Made by a program: the position numbers and the translations under genes. Positions 44,478 through 53,240 of a DNA stretch of 64,000 nucleotides are shown here, in pieces. This DNA is from Yamadazyma tenuis. Its lineage: Eukaryota; Ascomycota; Pichiomycetes; Serinales; Debaryomycetaceae. Within the stretch, counting starts at the first letter, position 1, and the number at the start of each line of letters is the position of its first letter. The stretch covers positions 744,001-808,000 of the forward strand of contig NC_089467.1 in the NCBI RefSeq assembly GCF_029203305.1. Reading direction: 5' to 3'. The notes beneath the pieces are model-generated. The model did no database searches, was not told the DNA's origin, and saw only the letters and a list, made by a program, of their open reading frames with translations.

Positions 44478-46262
44478 ATGTCTGCCACGAGTGTTGATAG
44501 TGAACCAGTAGAGTGTTACCCAGAAGGGCTTTCTCAAGGGCTTCAAGTGGATATAATTCCTGTGTCCTCATGGCAGGATTCTTCCTATCTTCAATACATT
44601 GATGATACCACTCCAGTGGATACTATCTATGGAGTTACCGACGTGGACTTCATTTGGGATTCTTATTCTACCAGCCCTGTCGATCTATACGGAAGTAGCA
44701 CAGTGGTGAATCCCCTTGGGTTGAAATTTACTGGTTATTTCCATGCTGGGTTAAGTGGAGAATATACATTCAATATCGATGCTATTGATGACAATATTGC
44801 TATTTTCATTGGTAAAGATATTGCATCAAGTTGTGGTTGTGATGGATTCAAGACTTCTTTGGATAAAGCACAAATTCGTTACAGCAATGTGATTTATGGA
44901 TCAGGGACCAGTTTTAGTGTGTTCTTAGTAGGAGGATATTTCTACCCTTTCAAAATGGATTATTATAACTTGGATGGGCCTCTTGAACTTGAGATATCTG
45001 TGAACGATCCTAACGGAGAAACTCTTTCACAAGGCGATATTCCATTTTACTATAACACCGTACCAGCTTGTGAGTCCTCAAGCAGTTCAAGTAGTTCGGA
45101 GGCCTCAACCCTGTCAAGCAGTTCGGATGCCTCAAGTTCATCTGAAGCATTGAGCAGTTCGGAGGCTTCGAGTTCGTCTGAGGCTTCGAGTTCGTCTGAG
45201 GCTTCGAGTTCGTCTGAGGCTTCGAGTTCGTCTGAGGCTTCGAGTTCGTCTGAGGCTTCGAGTTCGTCTGAGGCTTCGAGTTCATCTGAAGCTTTAAGTA
45301 GCTCTGAAGCATCAAGCAATTCAGAAGCATCAAGTTCGTCTGAAGCTTCGAGCAGCTCTGAAACATCAAGTTCATCTGAATCCTCCAAATCTTCAGCCTC
45401 CTCTGAGTCTTCTAATTCCACCAGTTTGGAATCCACCAGGAGCTCAGAATCCACAAGCTCAAAAGTCTCATCCTTCAGTAGTCAGACTTCTAACACAGCT
45501 TCTTCCAGTATTGACAATTCATCGTTTACATCCGAACTGTCACTTTCTTCTGGGACGTCCACTTCTGCTACTGAACTGTTAGATTCGGCTACTCAATTTT
45601 CTGGTTCCTCTTCGGAAACCAGTCAAGTCTCTGGGCCTTCAGTAGCTACAGATTCCTTAGACATCAGCTCAGCAACAGCTTCAGATTTATCGGATTCAAC
45701 TTCCGTCATTACAGATTCTTCCAGTAGAATCTCCACTAAGGTCTCTGGTAGAGTTACAGGAGAAAGTACTTCATCTGCGACTCCTGCTGTCGTAACAGAT
45801 ACGGAATATACCCCTGATACCATTACTGCTTCATCTAGCACTTCCAGTGGAGGTACTACTAAAACATCTTGCAGCACAATCACTGTTTTCTGGACTTCCA
45901 CTATTACCTCTACAACCACCACGAGTTGCTCAAATGGCGAAGAAACTGTGGTGGTTTACAAACCAAGTAACAGTGATGAGAAAACTTTGATAAGTGCTAT
46001 TCCTGTCTCCCAAGAGCTTGTAGAAGTTTTGACATCTACTTATGCCGCCGAAGCAGCCAAAACACCTGTGGTGTCAACCATCACCGACTTCTCAGATATC
46101 AACGCTACCAGTGTAAGCGGTATTGGTACTGGTACTGGTACTGGTTCCGGAACAACTGGTGCCACCTCAATTGTGTCCTCGCTTTATAAGGGTGAAGGGT
46201 CTCAGACCTCCAACACCTTAACTTTGGTGTTGATTTGCATGTTTATGTGGATTTTGACCTAA
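44478..46262 (+). CDS. GLEYA/PA14-type cell-wall adhesin, GPI-anchored (paralogue 2)
   Basis: 594 residues, aligned along its whole length with adhesin 1. The ligand domain (about 20-190) has GYFHAGLSGEYTFNIDAIDD, FIGKDIASSCGCDG and YFYPFKMDYYN. The Ser-rich stalk is longer because of an expanded EASSSS array (about 216-310). The Cys module (CSTITVFWTSTITSTTTTSC, about 465-484) and the GPI-type tail (TLVLICMFMWILT) are conserved. A TAA directly precedes the ATG, so no signal peptide can be added without an intron that I do not see. The gene lies between two direct copies of the PGM3 promoter. It should expose a lectin-like domain at the cell wall if it enters the secretory pathway. Confidence 0.82.
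   Translation: MSATSVDSEPVECYPEGLSQGLQVDIIPVSSWQDSSYLQYIDDTTPVDTIYGVTDVDFIWDSYSTSPVDLYGSSTVVNPLGLKFTGYFHAGLSGEYTFNIDAIDDNIAIFIGKDIASSCGCDGFKTSLDKAQIRYSNVIYGSGTSFSVFLVGGYFYPFKMDYYNLDGPLELEISVNDPNGETLSQGDIPFYYNTVPACESSSSSSSSEASTLSSSSDASSSSEALSSSEASSSSEASSSSEASSSSEASSSSEASSSSEASSSSEASSSSEALSSSEASSNSEASSSSEASSSSETSSSSESSKSSASSESSNSTSLESTRSSESTSSKVSSFSSQTSNTASSSIDNSSFTSELSLSSGTSTSATELLDSATQFSGSSSETSQVSGPSVATDSLDISSATASDLSDSTSVITDSSSRISTKVSGRVTGESTSSATPAVVTDTEYTPDTITASSSTSSGGTTKTSCSTITVFWTSTITSTTTTSCSNGEETVVVYKPSNSDEKTLISAIPVSQELVEVLTSTYAAEAAKTPVVSTITDFSDINATSVSGIGTGTGTGSGTTGATSIVSSLYKGEGSQTSNTLTLVLICMFMWILT
45162..45287 (+). repeat. 18-bp tandem repeat in adhesin 2 stalk
   Basis: Seven units of GAGGCTTCGAGTTCGTCT, six identical and the seventh with one change, encode repeated EASSSS. 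Less regular copies flank the array on both sides. Near identity implies recent expansion. Confidence 0.95.
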
Positions 46263-46417
46263 TTTCCGTTTCTTGTATTTGTATACCCTTTATTGACAAT
46301 AAATATCGTCTTCAGTCCTTCGGCTCTGTAGTAACTGGAAACGCTATCGCTGCATTGAGTTGTGTCTACGATATCCTGTTTGTCCTTGTTAGTCTACGCC
46401 GCACTCCAAATAGACCC

Positions 46418-46493
46418 AGTTTGATTTTGCGGAGTGAGGTGCGAAAACTGAATACTCTAGGTTTCTTCTATTCAAAACTTAAACCCTGTGATC
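46418..46493 (+). repeat. PGM3-promoter direct repeat, copy B
   Basis: Directly abuts the PGM3 ATG at 46494. The matching copy A is at 43852-43930, about 2.57 kb upstream, with adhesin 2 between them. Confidence 0.8.
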
Positions 46494-48341
46494 ATGGACG
46501 CTTCTGATAAACAAACCGTCGATAAACTTGTACAGCAGTGGCTAGAATTTGATATCAACCCCAAAACCAGAAATGAAATCCTTGAGCTACAAAAATCAGG
46601 AGATTATGAGACTTTGCACAAGAAGCTCTTCAAACGGATAGCTTTTGGAACAGCCGGATTAAGATCTTCAATGGAAGCAGGTTTCTCCCATATGAACGAC
46701 GTGACAGTTCTTCAGGCAGCACAAGGGTTAATTGCCTACTTGACCAAAAATGGCGGGGATTCTATCGTTATTGGCTATGATCACCGGTTTAACTCCCAGA
46801 GATACGCCGAGTTGACCGCCAGTGTGGCTATTTTGAAGGGATTCACCGTATACTACTTGGGCTCGACGACCTGCTTGTCAGAGGAATCACTCGCTTTATC
46901 GCCCACTCAATTCCAGGGGGAATTGAGTGGTGATAGGCTGTATGTTCATACGCCCTTGGTGCCATTTGCTATAGATCACTACAAAGCTTCGGCTGGGGTC
47001 ATGGTGACGGCCTCCCACAACCCCGCCAACGATAATGGATATAAGGTATACTATGGGAATGGGTGTCAGATCATTCCGCCTATTGATCACGGTATTGCTC
47101 AGTCTATCGAACAAAACTTGCAGCCATGGAGCGATGAGGCGTGGGACGTGGTAGGAAACTTGGCGGGCCTGGACTTGATGAAGTCTGTAAAGGAGGCCAC
47201 CACCAAGGCGTACATCGAGGCGGTTGCAGAGAAGTTGTTGGTGTTTAAAGACCTTGACTTTGAGTTTGTCTATACACCAATGCATGGGGTGGGATACGAG
47301 ATATTCGATAAAGTTTTGCAACTTTTTAATAACGTCAAAGTGACGGTGGTCAGTGCCCAAAAGGATCCCGACCCGACATTCTGGAGTGTGAAATTCCCCA
47401 ATCCTGAAGAAAAAGGAGCTTTGGACATGGCCATAAAAACCGCCGACGAAAAGGGCATACTGCTTGTGGTGGCCAACGACCCCGATGCCGATAGGTTTTC
47501 GGTAGCGGTGAAGACTGATGATTGCTGGAAGCAGCTCACCGGGAACGAAATAGGGTTTCTCTTTGGTCAATATGTCATTGAGAACACTCCCAAGAACACC
47601 TTGAAACACACATATCTCGTGAACTCAACCGTGTCTTCGCAAATATTTGCATCAATGTCTGTAATTGAGGGCTTTAACTTCCAGGATACCTTGACTGGAT
47701 TCAAGTGGATTGGAAATAAGGCCATTGATTTGAAATCAAAAGGCTACCATGTTCCGTTTGGATACGAAGAAGCTATAGGATTCATGTTTGACGTGGTTAA
47801 CGACAAGGACGGGATTTCGGCTGCGGTGGTATGGTTGCAAATGTATAACCAGTGGTTTGCGTCCCACCAACAGACTCCATTTGACAAGTTAAACCTGGGT
47901 TATGCCAAGTACGGCTATTCCAAAGAGTGTAACGGGTACTATAAACTTGACAGGTTGGAAAAGACCGACCAGATTTTTACAGCCATTAGAGCCTCCTACC
48001 CCGGAGATTCACCCCTGACCATTGGGCCTTTTGTGGTCACCTACTGGAGAGATTTAACACTTGGATACGAATCGAGCACCAATGACCACAAATCGATTCT
48101 TCCCCACGACCCGACTTCCCAGATGATAACTGCCATTTTATCTAGTACAAGTGACCTGGGTAGCACCGTACGGTTCACCTGTCGAGGCTCTGGCACTGAG
48201 CCCAAGTTGAAGGTGTATATCGAAGGAGTGTCACGTGACACGGGAGTTGCGTCCCTGTTGGCGCGTACATGCTGGCAGGTTTTACGTCAACATTGGTTCC
48301 AGCCAGATGTATACGGCTTGCAAGAAGTGGTAAACTCGTAG
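46494..48341 (+). CDS. PGM3: Phosphoribomutase / phosphoglucomutase Pgm3-type
   Basis: 615 residues, against 622 in S. cerevisiae Pgm3 (Prm15). The phosphohexomutase motifs are complete: the phosphoserine loop VTASHNP with Ser174, the metal loop DPDADR at 329-334, the sugar-binding GYEEAIGF, and the phosphate-binding RGSGTEPKLKVY near the C-terminus. This PGM2-like branch interconverts ribose-1- and ribose-5-phosphate, linking nucleoside salvage to the pentose phosphate pathway, with some glucose phosphate activity. The start is the ATG at 46494; an upstream GTG in frame is not used. Its proximal promoter is duplicated on the far side of adhesin 2. Confidence 0.92.
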   Translation: MDASDKQTVDKLVQQWLEFDINPKTRNEILELQKSGDYETLHKKLFKRIAFGTAGLRSSMEAGFSHMNDVTVLQAAQGLIAYLTKNGGDSIVIGYDHRFNSQRYAELTASVAILKGFTVYYLGSTTCLSEESLALSPTQFQGELSGDRLYVHTPLVPFAIDHYKASAGVMVTASHNPANDNGYKVYYGNGCQIIPPIDHGIAQSIEQNLQPWSDEAWDVVGNLAGLDLMKSVKEATTKAYIEAVAEKLLVFKDLDFEFVYTPMHGVGYEIFDKVLQLFNNVKVTVVSAQKDPDPTFWSVKFPNPEEKGALDMAIKTADEKGILLVVANDPDADRFSVAVKTDDCWKQLTGNEIGFLFGQYVIENTPKNTLKHTYLVNSTVSSQIFASMSVIEGFNFQDTLTGFKWIGNKAIDLKSKGYHVPFGYEEAIGFMFDVVNDKDGISAAVVWLQMYNQWFASHQQTPFDKLNLGYAKYGYSKECNGYYKLDRLEKTDQIFTAIRASYPGDSPLTIGPFVVTYWRDLTLGYESSTNDHKSILPHDPTSQMITAILSSTSDLGSTVRFTCRGSGTEPKLKVYIEGVSRDTGVASLLARTCWQVLRQHWFQPDVYGLQEVVNS

Positions 48342-48461
48342 TGTTTAATTATTTAGCATAAATACACCAGTTGTTTGGTGGACGCCATATTTTTGCGGCA
48401 CGTCTGTGAGGTGCGAATCAATGAAGTTTTCGCAAACAAACCTGGCAAGAACAACATCAAT

Positions 48462-49868
48462 ATGGGTCAGCAATTTAATTCTGAGCTCCCGGTGCACCAC
48501 CGGTTCAGCCCGAAAAAGAACGTGTTAATTATCACCACAAAGCGATTGTTGGTGGGCATCACTGCGCTCGTGGTGCTCTTCTTACTCGTTGGCAATGGTT
48601 CCAAGGTGATACCTGAGCTTCAAGCACAGGAGATTGATACTCAAATAATCGACAATAATCTCGAGGTCTCGTACGAGGAGACCAGCGACGAGAAGGTCTA
48701 CGAGGTCACAAAGGATGGTGTGGCTGAGAGGTCAGCGGGCCCCGACTTTGAATATTACGATTTGAACCTGTTTACTGGATCGGCCCAAGGTATGAAAAAT
48801 CAGGATGTGGTGCTTTTCTTGATGCCGCTTCGAAACGCCGAGCACGTCTTGTCCATGGCCTTCCACAACATCATGAACTTGACGTATGATCACTCGTTGA
48901 TAGATATAGCGTTTTTGGTGTCGGACTGTTCAGAGGGTGACACCACTTTGGAAAAGACATTTGAATACAGTGTGGCTCTACAGAACGGAACGTTGGTGGA
49001 CAAGTTGCAAAGGGAAGAGGCTATCAAGGCCAAGTACCGTCGGGGCTCGTCCGACTTGTACCAGTTGTACATGGACCAAGATTATATGAACAATGTGCGG
49101 AAATCGTATAACCCTAGATACTATCACAAAGATTATCTGAAGCCATTTAGATCCATCACCATCTACCGAAAGGATTTCGGTCAAGCTATTGGCCAGGGGT
49201 TCAGTGATAGACATGCTGTCAAAGTGCAGGGGATCAGAAGAAAATTGATGGGAAGAGCCCGAAATTGGTTGACCACCAACGCTCTCAAGCCCTACCATTC
49301 GTGGGTTTACTGGAGAGATGTGGATATTGAAACGTGTCCAGGGTCTGTGATCCAAGACTTGATGAAACACGACTATGATGTAATGGTGCCCAATGTGTGG
49401 AGGCCATTACCATCGTTTTTGGTGGATGAGCCCCCATTTGAACAGCCATATGACTTGAACTCATGGATTGAATCGGACCCAGCATTGGAATTGGCATCCA
49501 AGTTAGACGAAGATGATGTGATAGTGGAAGGGTATGCCGAGTACCCTACGTGGAGAGTTCATTTGGCGTATATTCGTGATCGGAACGGTGACCCCAATGA
49601 AGCCGTCGATTTGGATGGGGTTGGAGGAGTGTCTATTCTTGCCAAAGCCAAGTTATTCCGACAAGGAGTTCACTTCCCAGCCTTCACATTCTTGAACCAC
49701 GCTGAAACAGAAGCGTTTGGGAAGATGTCCAAGAAAATGGGTTTCCGGGTTGGAGGTCTTCCTCATTATACTATCTGGCACATTTACGAACCTAGCGAAG
49801 ATGATTTAATGAAGATAGCCAAGCTTGAAAGAAAGAAAAGACGTCAAAAACAGACGAAGAACCCATAG
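48462..49868 (+). CDS. VAN1: Van1, mannan polymerase I subunit
   Basis: 468 residues. It is a type II Golgi protein: a short cytosolic tail, one membrane helix at about 27-43 (LLVGITALVVLFLLVG) and a lumenal Anp1/Van1/Mnn9-family glycosyltransferase domain. Key segments are PLRNAEHVLSMAF, FLVSDCSEGDTTLEKTFEYS, DFGQAIGQGFSDRHA, ARNWLTTNALKPYHSW, the DVD metal motif in WRDVDIE, and VEGYAEYPTWRVHL. The insertion around the YHKDYLKPFRS segment matches Van1 rather than Anp1. With Mnn9 it extends the alpha-1,6-mannan backbone of cell-wall N-glycans. The start at 48462 (MGQQFNSE) is preferred over an in-frame upstream region because it gives a normal short tail. Confidence 0.9.
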   Translation: MGQQFNSELPVHHRFSPKKNVLIITTKRLLVGITALVVLFLLVGNGSKVIPELQAQEIDTQIIDNNLEVSYEETSDEKVYEVTKDGVAERSAGPDFEYYDLNLFTGSAQGMKNQDVVLFLMPLRNAEHVLSMAFHNIMNLTYDHSLIDIAFLVSDCSEGDTTLEKTFEYSVALQNGTLVDKLQREEAIKAKYRRGSSDLYQLYMDQDYMNNVRKSYNPRYYHKDYLKPFRSITIYRKDFGQAIGQGFSDRHAVKVQGIRRKLMGRARNWLTTNALKPYHSWVYWRDVDIETCPGSVIQDLMKHDYDVMVPNVWRPLPSFLVDEPPFEQPYDLNSWIESDPALELASKLDEDDVIVEGYAEYPTWRVHLAYIRDRNGDPNEAVDLDGVGGVSILAKAKLFRQGVHFPAFTFLNHAETEAFGKMSKKMGFRVGGLPHYTIWHIYEPSEDDLMKIAKLERKKRRQKQTKNP

Positions 49869-51562
49869 GGTACAATGAAGAATCTAGATATAATCAACAG
49901 TAACATTTTCATATCAGTAGGAAGGCAGGTTTTTTAATCCACGCAAAATCGTTTGATTTTACTCAGAGATTGTTCACATCCGTATTGTTCATCATTAAAA
50001 ATGTCACGCTGTGGACTCGAACCCGGTCGGGTTAACCCGGCCCAGTTGCGAGTGTGCCACCAGCAAAATTTCAGAACGAAAACCGCACAATTGCCTTGAG
50101 GCCTTGGCTTTTTGTCACGTGACCTGATTACTTTCGGTAATCCTTCAACTGAAGATTCTAATGGATACCATTTGAGTCGATCATGAAGGTTAGTTGTTTA
50201 CGAACTGAAGAGTTCATGGAAATTTTGTTAGTTGCTGTCAATGAACGCAATTGTGCGCAATTGTGGAAAAAGGTTGTTCCTTAGTGGGGTATATGATCCT
50301 TCTTGACGTGTGTTCTCGATCATCACGGTTAAAAATGTCTGAGTATCACTAGCATAGGCAGTACAAGGTACAGAGAAGGCAGTGTCGTCAACGACAAAAA
50401 AATTGTTCCATTAACAAAGTCCCCCACGACAGATTCCCATTAGCAAAGTTCCCATAACAAAATTCTCATTTACACGGTTCCAACCACAAAATTGCAAAGT
50501 TTCACACACAAATCTCCAAATCTACTCCGGTTCTTTCACACCATCTTCGTATCATAACATTCCGAATGCCCCAAAATAAAATCACCTATTCTTAGCAACC
50601 CAGACCCCAAATCTTACCGCATTGGGCGAGCACCCGCCCATCTCGGAAGCCCGAAAGCTTAAATCAAGATGCTTCGTGGTTCAAAATTTACCAAAACAAA
50701 CACACATTGGCGTCCCATCAGACAATCCAAACACCCGGCTCGCGAAACACGGCGGCTGCACCGGCTTGCCACACTCTACTACACGAAAACACGTCTGCCT
50801 CGTCAGCCGAACCAACAAACACACGAGGGCGGGTGTCCTGCACACACCTGCAGCCCGTCTCCCCTTGTTGCGTCGAGGTGCACTAAACTGATGGGCTTCT
50901 TTGTTGCTAAATAGGGCTGATCTTCGTGGAACGGGAAAGCCTATTGCTGCAACTGGAATGCACAAAGTGCATGGCCTCAAAATACAAATAGCTCCAGATA
51001 ACAAACACGACTCTATACACCCATGCATGCATTGGCCTCTGTCCCGCGTATCTATGCCCGTCCCCACCACCACAAAGGTGGGCTAAACGAGTGCTGGGCT
51101 CCACACCTCATAACAAAAAAGCCGCCGGGGACGTAGTTACACCGTGTTTAAAATTTAACTATATTGAGTAAATCATCCTCGCAAATAGTAGGCACAGCAT
51201 CGTCTCAAGCAAGGAATAATACATATAACCCTGGTGGAGTTATCACGTTGTGTTATATATATTGTTTCTGTGGTTGAAACATTTAGCATTTTGTGGGTGT
51301 TTTTATAAACTGTTAGTGGTTGATTTAGTGGGCCATTACACGTCTCTAGCTGTTTTGAAACTTAGTGAAAAAAAATACTCGAGAAATTACAACCTCGACT
51401 CTTTCTGTCTTTTTGGATACATTGCATTAATACATAGTCCATTCTAGTGCCTGGCCCGTGTTTCCAAACGTCTGCTGCCATAGCTACTAGCATCACCAAA
51501 AAAACAAGGGATTTTCCCGCTGTCATTTTGCATTTTTCCTTCCTTCTGCTTTTACTAGCCAG
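49869..51562. other. 1.7-kb gene-poor gap
   Basis: The longest gene-free stretch of the window. It includes a B-box-like sequence on the minus strand near 50005-50020 followed by a T run, the palindrome GTCACGTGAC at 50114-50123 (Cbf1-type CACGTG), and a patch of degenerate repeats at about 50403-50505 built on TTCCCATTARCAAAGTTCCC. Cys-rich frames at 50622-50891 (plus) and 50681-51073 (minus) overlap each other and have no recognisable content. No tRNA or known structural RNA could be confirmed. Confidence 0.5.
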
Positions 51563-53179
51563 ATGAAAACAGCATTCTTCTTGTGCTACTTGGCGTCCTA
51601 TGCTTTGGGGCTCCACCCCGTCAAGGACTTTCGGGTCAGCGACTTGAAGGTTTCATCATCCAAACAACGTGTGGTTTCGGCCAACTCCAACGCTGTTTCC
51701 TATAAAAAAGCCGACGATACCGAAAACGAACTCAGCGTCGTGGGGTCTGCCACCGCTACCGTCGTTACCACCAGCTCCTTGCCAAGCTCGGCACCCACGA
51801 TCGCCTTAAACGCCGACGTCCAGATGGTTTTTTCCGATACCACCAAATCCATCTACTATTTGACGAGTCAGGTGATCGACAACAACACGAATTATAATGA
51901 GACATTCCAATTATTGTTGGACACCGGCAGCTCTGTGTCCTGGGTGTATAACGAATCGTGCACGTCGGATGCATGCACGCAGCAGACGGTGAACAAGTTT
52001 GATGACTTTAGCCAAAATTTGCACATTCTTTCCGATTTTCTGTTGACGTACAGCGGACAAAGCGTCTCGGGAGACTTGATCAATGGGAAGGATAACGACA
52101 TCAAATTGGTATTCAGCAACTTCGAACTCTCCAACTTTACGTTCGGTATTGCCAGCACCGTCCCTGATTTGTTTGACGGGTTTAACGTCAGTGGTATTTT
52201 GGGGATTCCCTCGTCCACCGCCAAAGGCGACGACAAAAACTTGATTTACCAATTGAACCAGGGTCAGTTAATCGACCTGCAAATGTTTGGCTTGTCATTG
52301 GTGTCGTCGAACCAGACGGTTGAGTACACCGATGACGACGGTAATGTGTTGTCGTTACCATCCAACTATGGAGGGTTGATTGTGTTTGGATCCAAGGCCA
52401 TCGATGACCAGTCCAACTTCATCGAGTCCGGCTCCAACATCTCCTTCACCCCCATCGTTGAGAACGACAACGACTATTGGTTGATCGACTTGAAAAACAT
52501 CCAGGTCGACAACGGTACAGTTGTTAAAGCATTGAATTCGTCTGACTCTTCACGTAAAACCATCATCGATACTGGGACCACTGGATTTGTGTTGCCGTTG
52601 ACGGATGCCAATACTCTCCATGAGAAGTTGTTTGGAAGCGACTTAGTCACCGATAACAATGGTAATTATGCTTTTCCTTGCGATGCTGAAGATCAGAAGT
52701 TCACCTTCACCATCAACGACCACGACTTTGAAATCAGCGTCAGTGACTTCAAAGGTGAGCAGTACACCACCCAGGGATTGACCGGAAACTGTGCGTCGAT
52801 GATTCAGGGATTGAATTCCCAGCACTGGGTGTTTGGAGCCGCTTTCTTGTCGAAGTTCTACACGGTGTTTGACTTGGATGCCAACCGAATCGGCTTTGGG
52901 GATGCTAGAATCACCAGCTATTCATTGCAGCAGAGCAATTCCGCCGGCACATCGGCTGTATACACGGGTGCTATTACGAACTCGTCGGTGAGCTCCACCA
53001 GCACTAGATCTGGATCGAGCATCGTCTCCACCTCATCCTCATCCATATCCTCACATTCACATTCTAACAACTCCACATCATCGACTGATGATGATAATGA
53101 ATCTCATAACAGCGGGGCTGTTGTGGCCTACTCTGGACTCACTCTTCTCATGTCATTAATTCTGCACATTGTTTTATAG
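51563..53179 (+). CDS. GPI-anchored aspartyl protease (yapsin-like)
   Basis: 538 residues. It has a signal peptide (1-16, MKTAFFLCYLASYALG), a propeptide of about 65-80 residues, and a pepsin fold with the two active-site aspartates at Asp120 (LLLDTGSSVSW) and Asp336 (IIDTGTTGFVLP). ILGIP and the tail motif HWVFGAAFLSKFYTVFDLDANRIGF are those of fungal secreted proteases. The C-terminus is a Ser/Thr-rich stalk (about 460-515) and a hydrophobic GPI-type segment (VVAYSGLTLLMSLILHIVL). Several N-glycosylation sites are present. Such enzymes process cell-wall and secreted proteins at the surface. Whether it is orthologous to Yps1, Sap9 or a barrier protease cannot be decided here. It converges with YIP4. 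Confidence 0.88.
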   Translation: MKTAFFLCYLASYALGLHPVKDFRVSDLKVSSSKQRVVSANSNAVSYKKADDTENELSVVGSATATVVTTSSLPSSAPTIALNADVQMVFSDTTKSIYYLTSQVIDNNTNYNETFQLLLDTGSSVSWVYNESCTSDACTQQTVNKFDDFSQNLHILSDFLLTYSGQSVSGDLINGKDNDIKLVFSNFELSNFTFGIASTVPDLFDGFNVSGILGIPSSTAKGDDKNLIYQLNQGQLIDLQMFGLSLVSSNQTVEYTDDDGNVLSLPSNYGGLIVFGSKAIDDQSNFIESGSNISFTPIVENDNDYWLIDLKNIQVDNGTVVKALNSSDSSRKTIIDTGTTGFVLPLTDANTLHEKLFGSDLVTDNNGNYAFPCDAEDQKFTFTINDHDFEISVSDFKGEQYTTQGLTGNCASMIQGLNSQHWVFGAAFLSKFYTVFDLDANRIGFGDARITSYSLQQSNSAGTSAVYTGAITNSSVSSTSTRSGSSIVSTSSSSISSHSHSNNSTSSTDDDNESHNSGAVVAYSGLTLLMSLILHIVL

Positions 53180-53240
53180 ATAATCGTAATACCCCATGGA
53201 ATTGTATTTGCAAATTTAATAAATATATACAAAAGTTTGT

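Noticed and set aside
46904..46929. Short palindrome (ACTCAATTCC and its complement) within PGM3
   Set aside because: 10-bp arms inside a conserved coding region with no sign of an intron or insertion; likely chance.
49998..50090. Possible tRNA gene on the minus strand (B-box GGTTCGAGTCC followed by TTTTT)
   Set aside because: The T-arm stem does not pair beyond two bases, and no matching acceptor strand or A box was found at a suitable distance.
50681..51073. 130-codon Cys-rich minus-strand frame
   Set aside because: It overlaps an equally open plus-strand frame and lacks a signal peptide or regular cysteine spacing.
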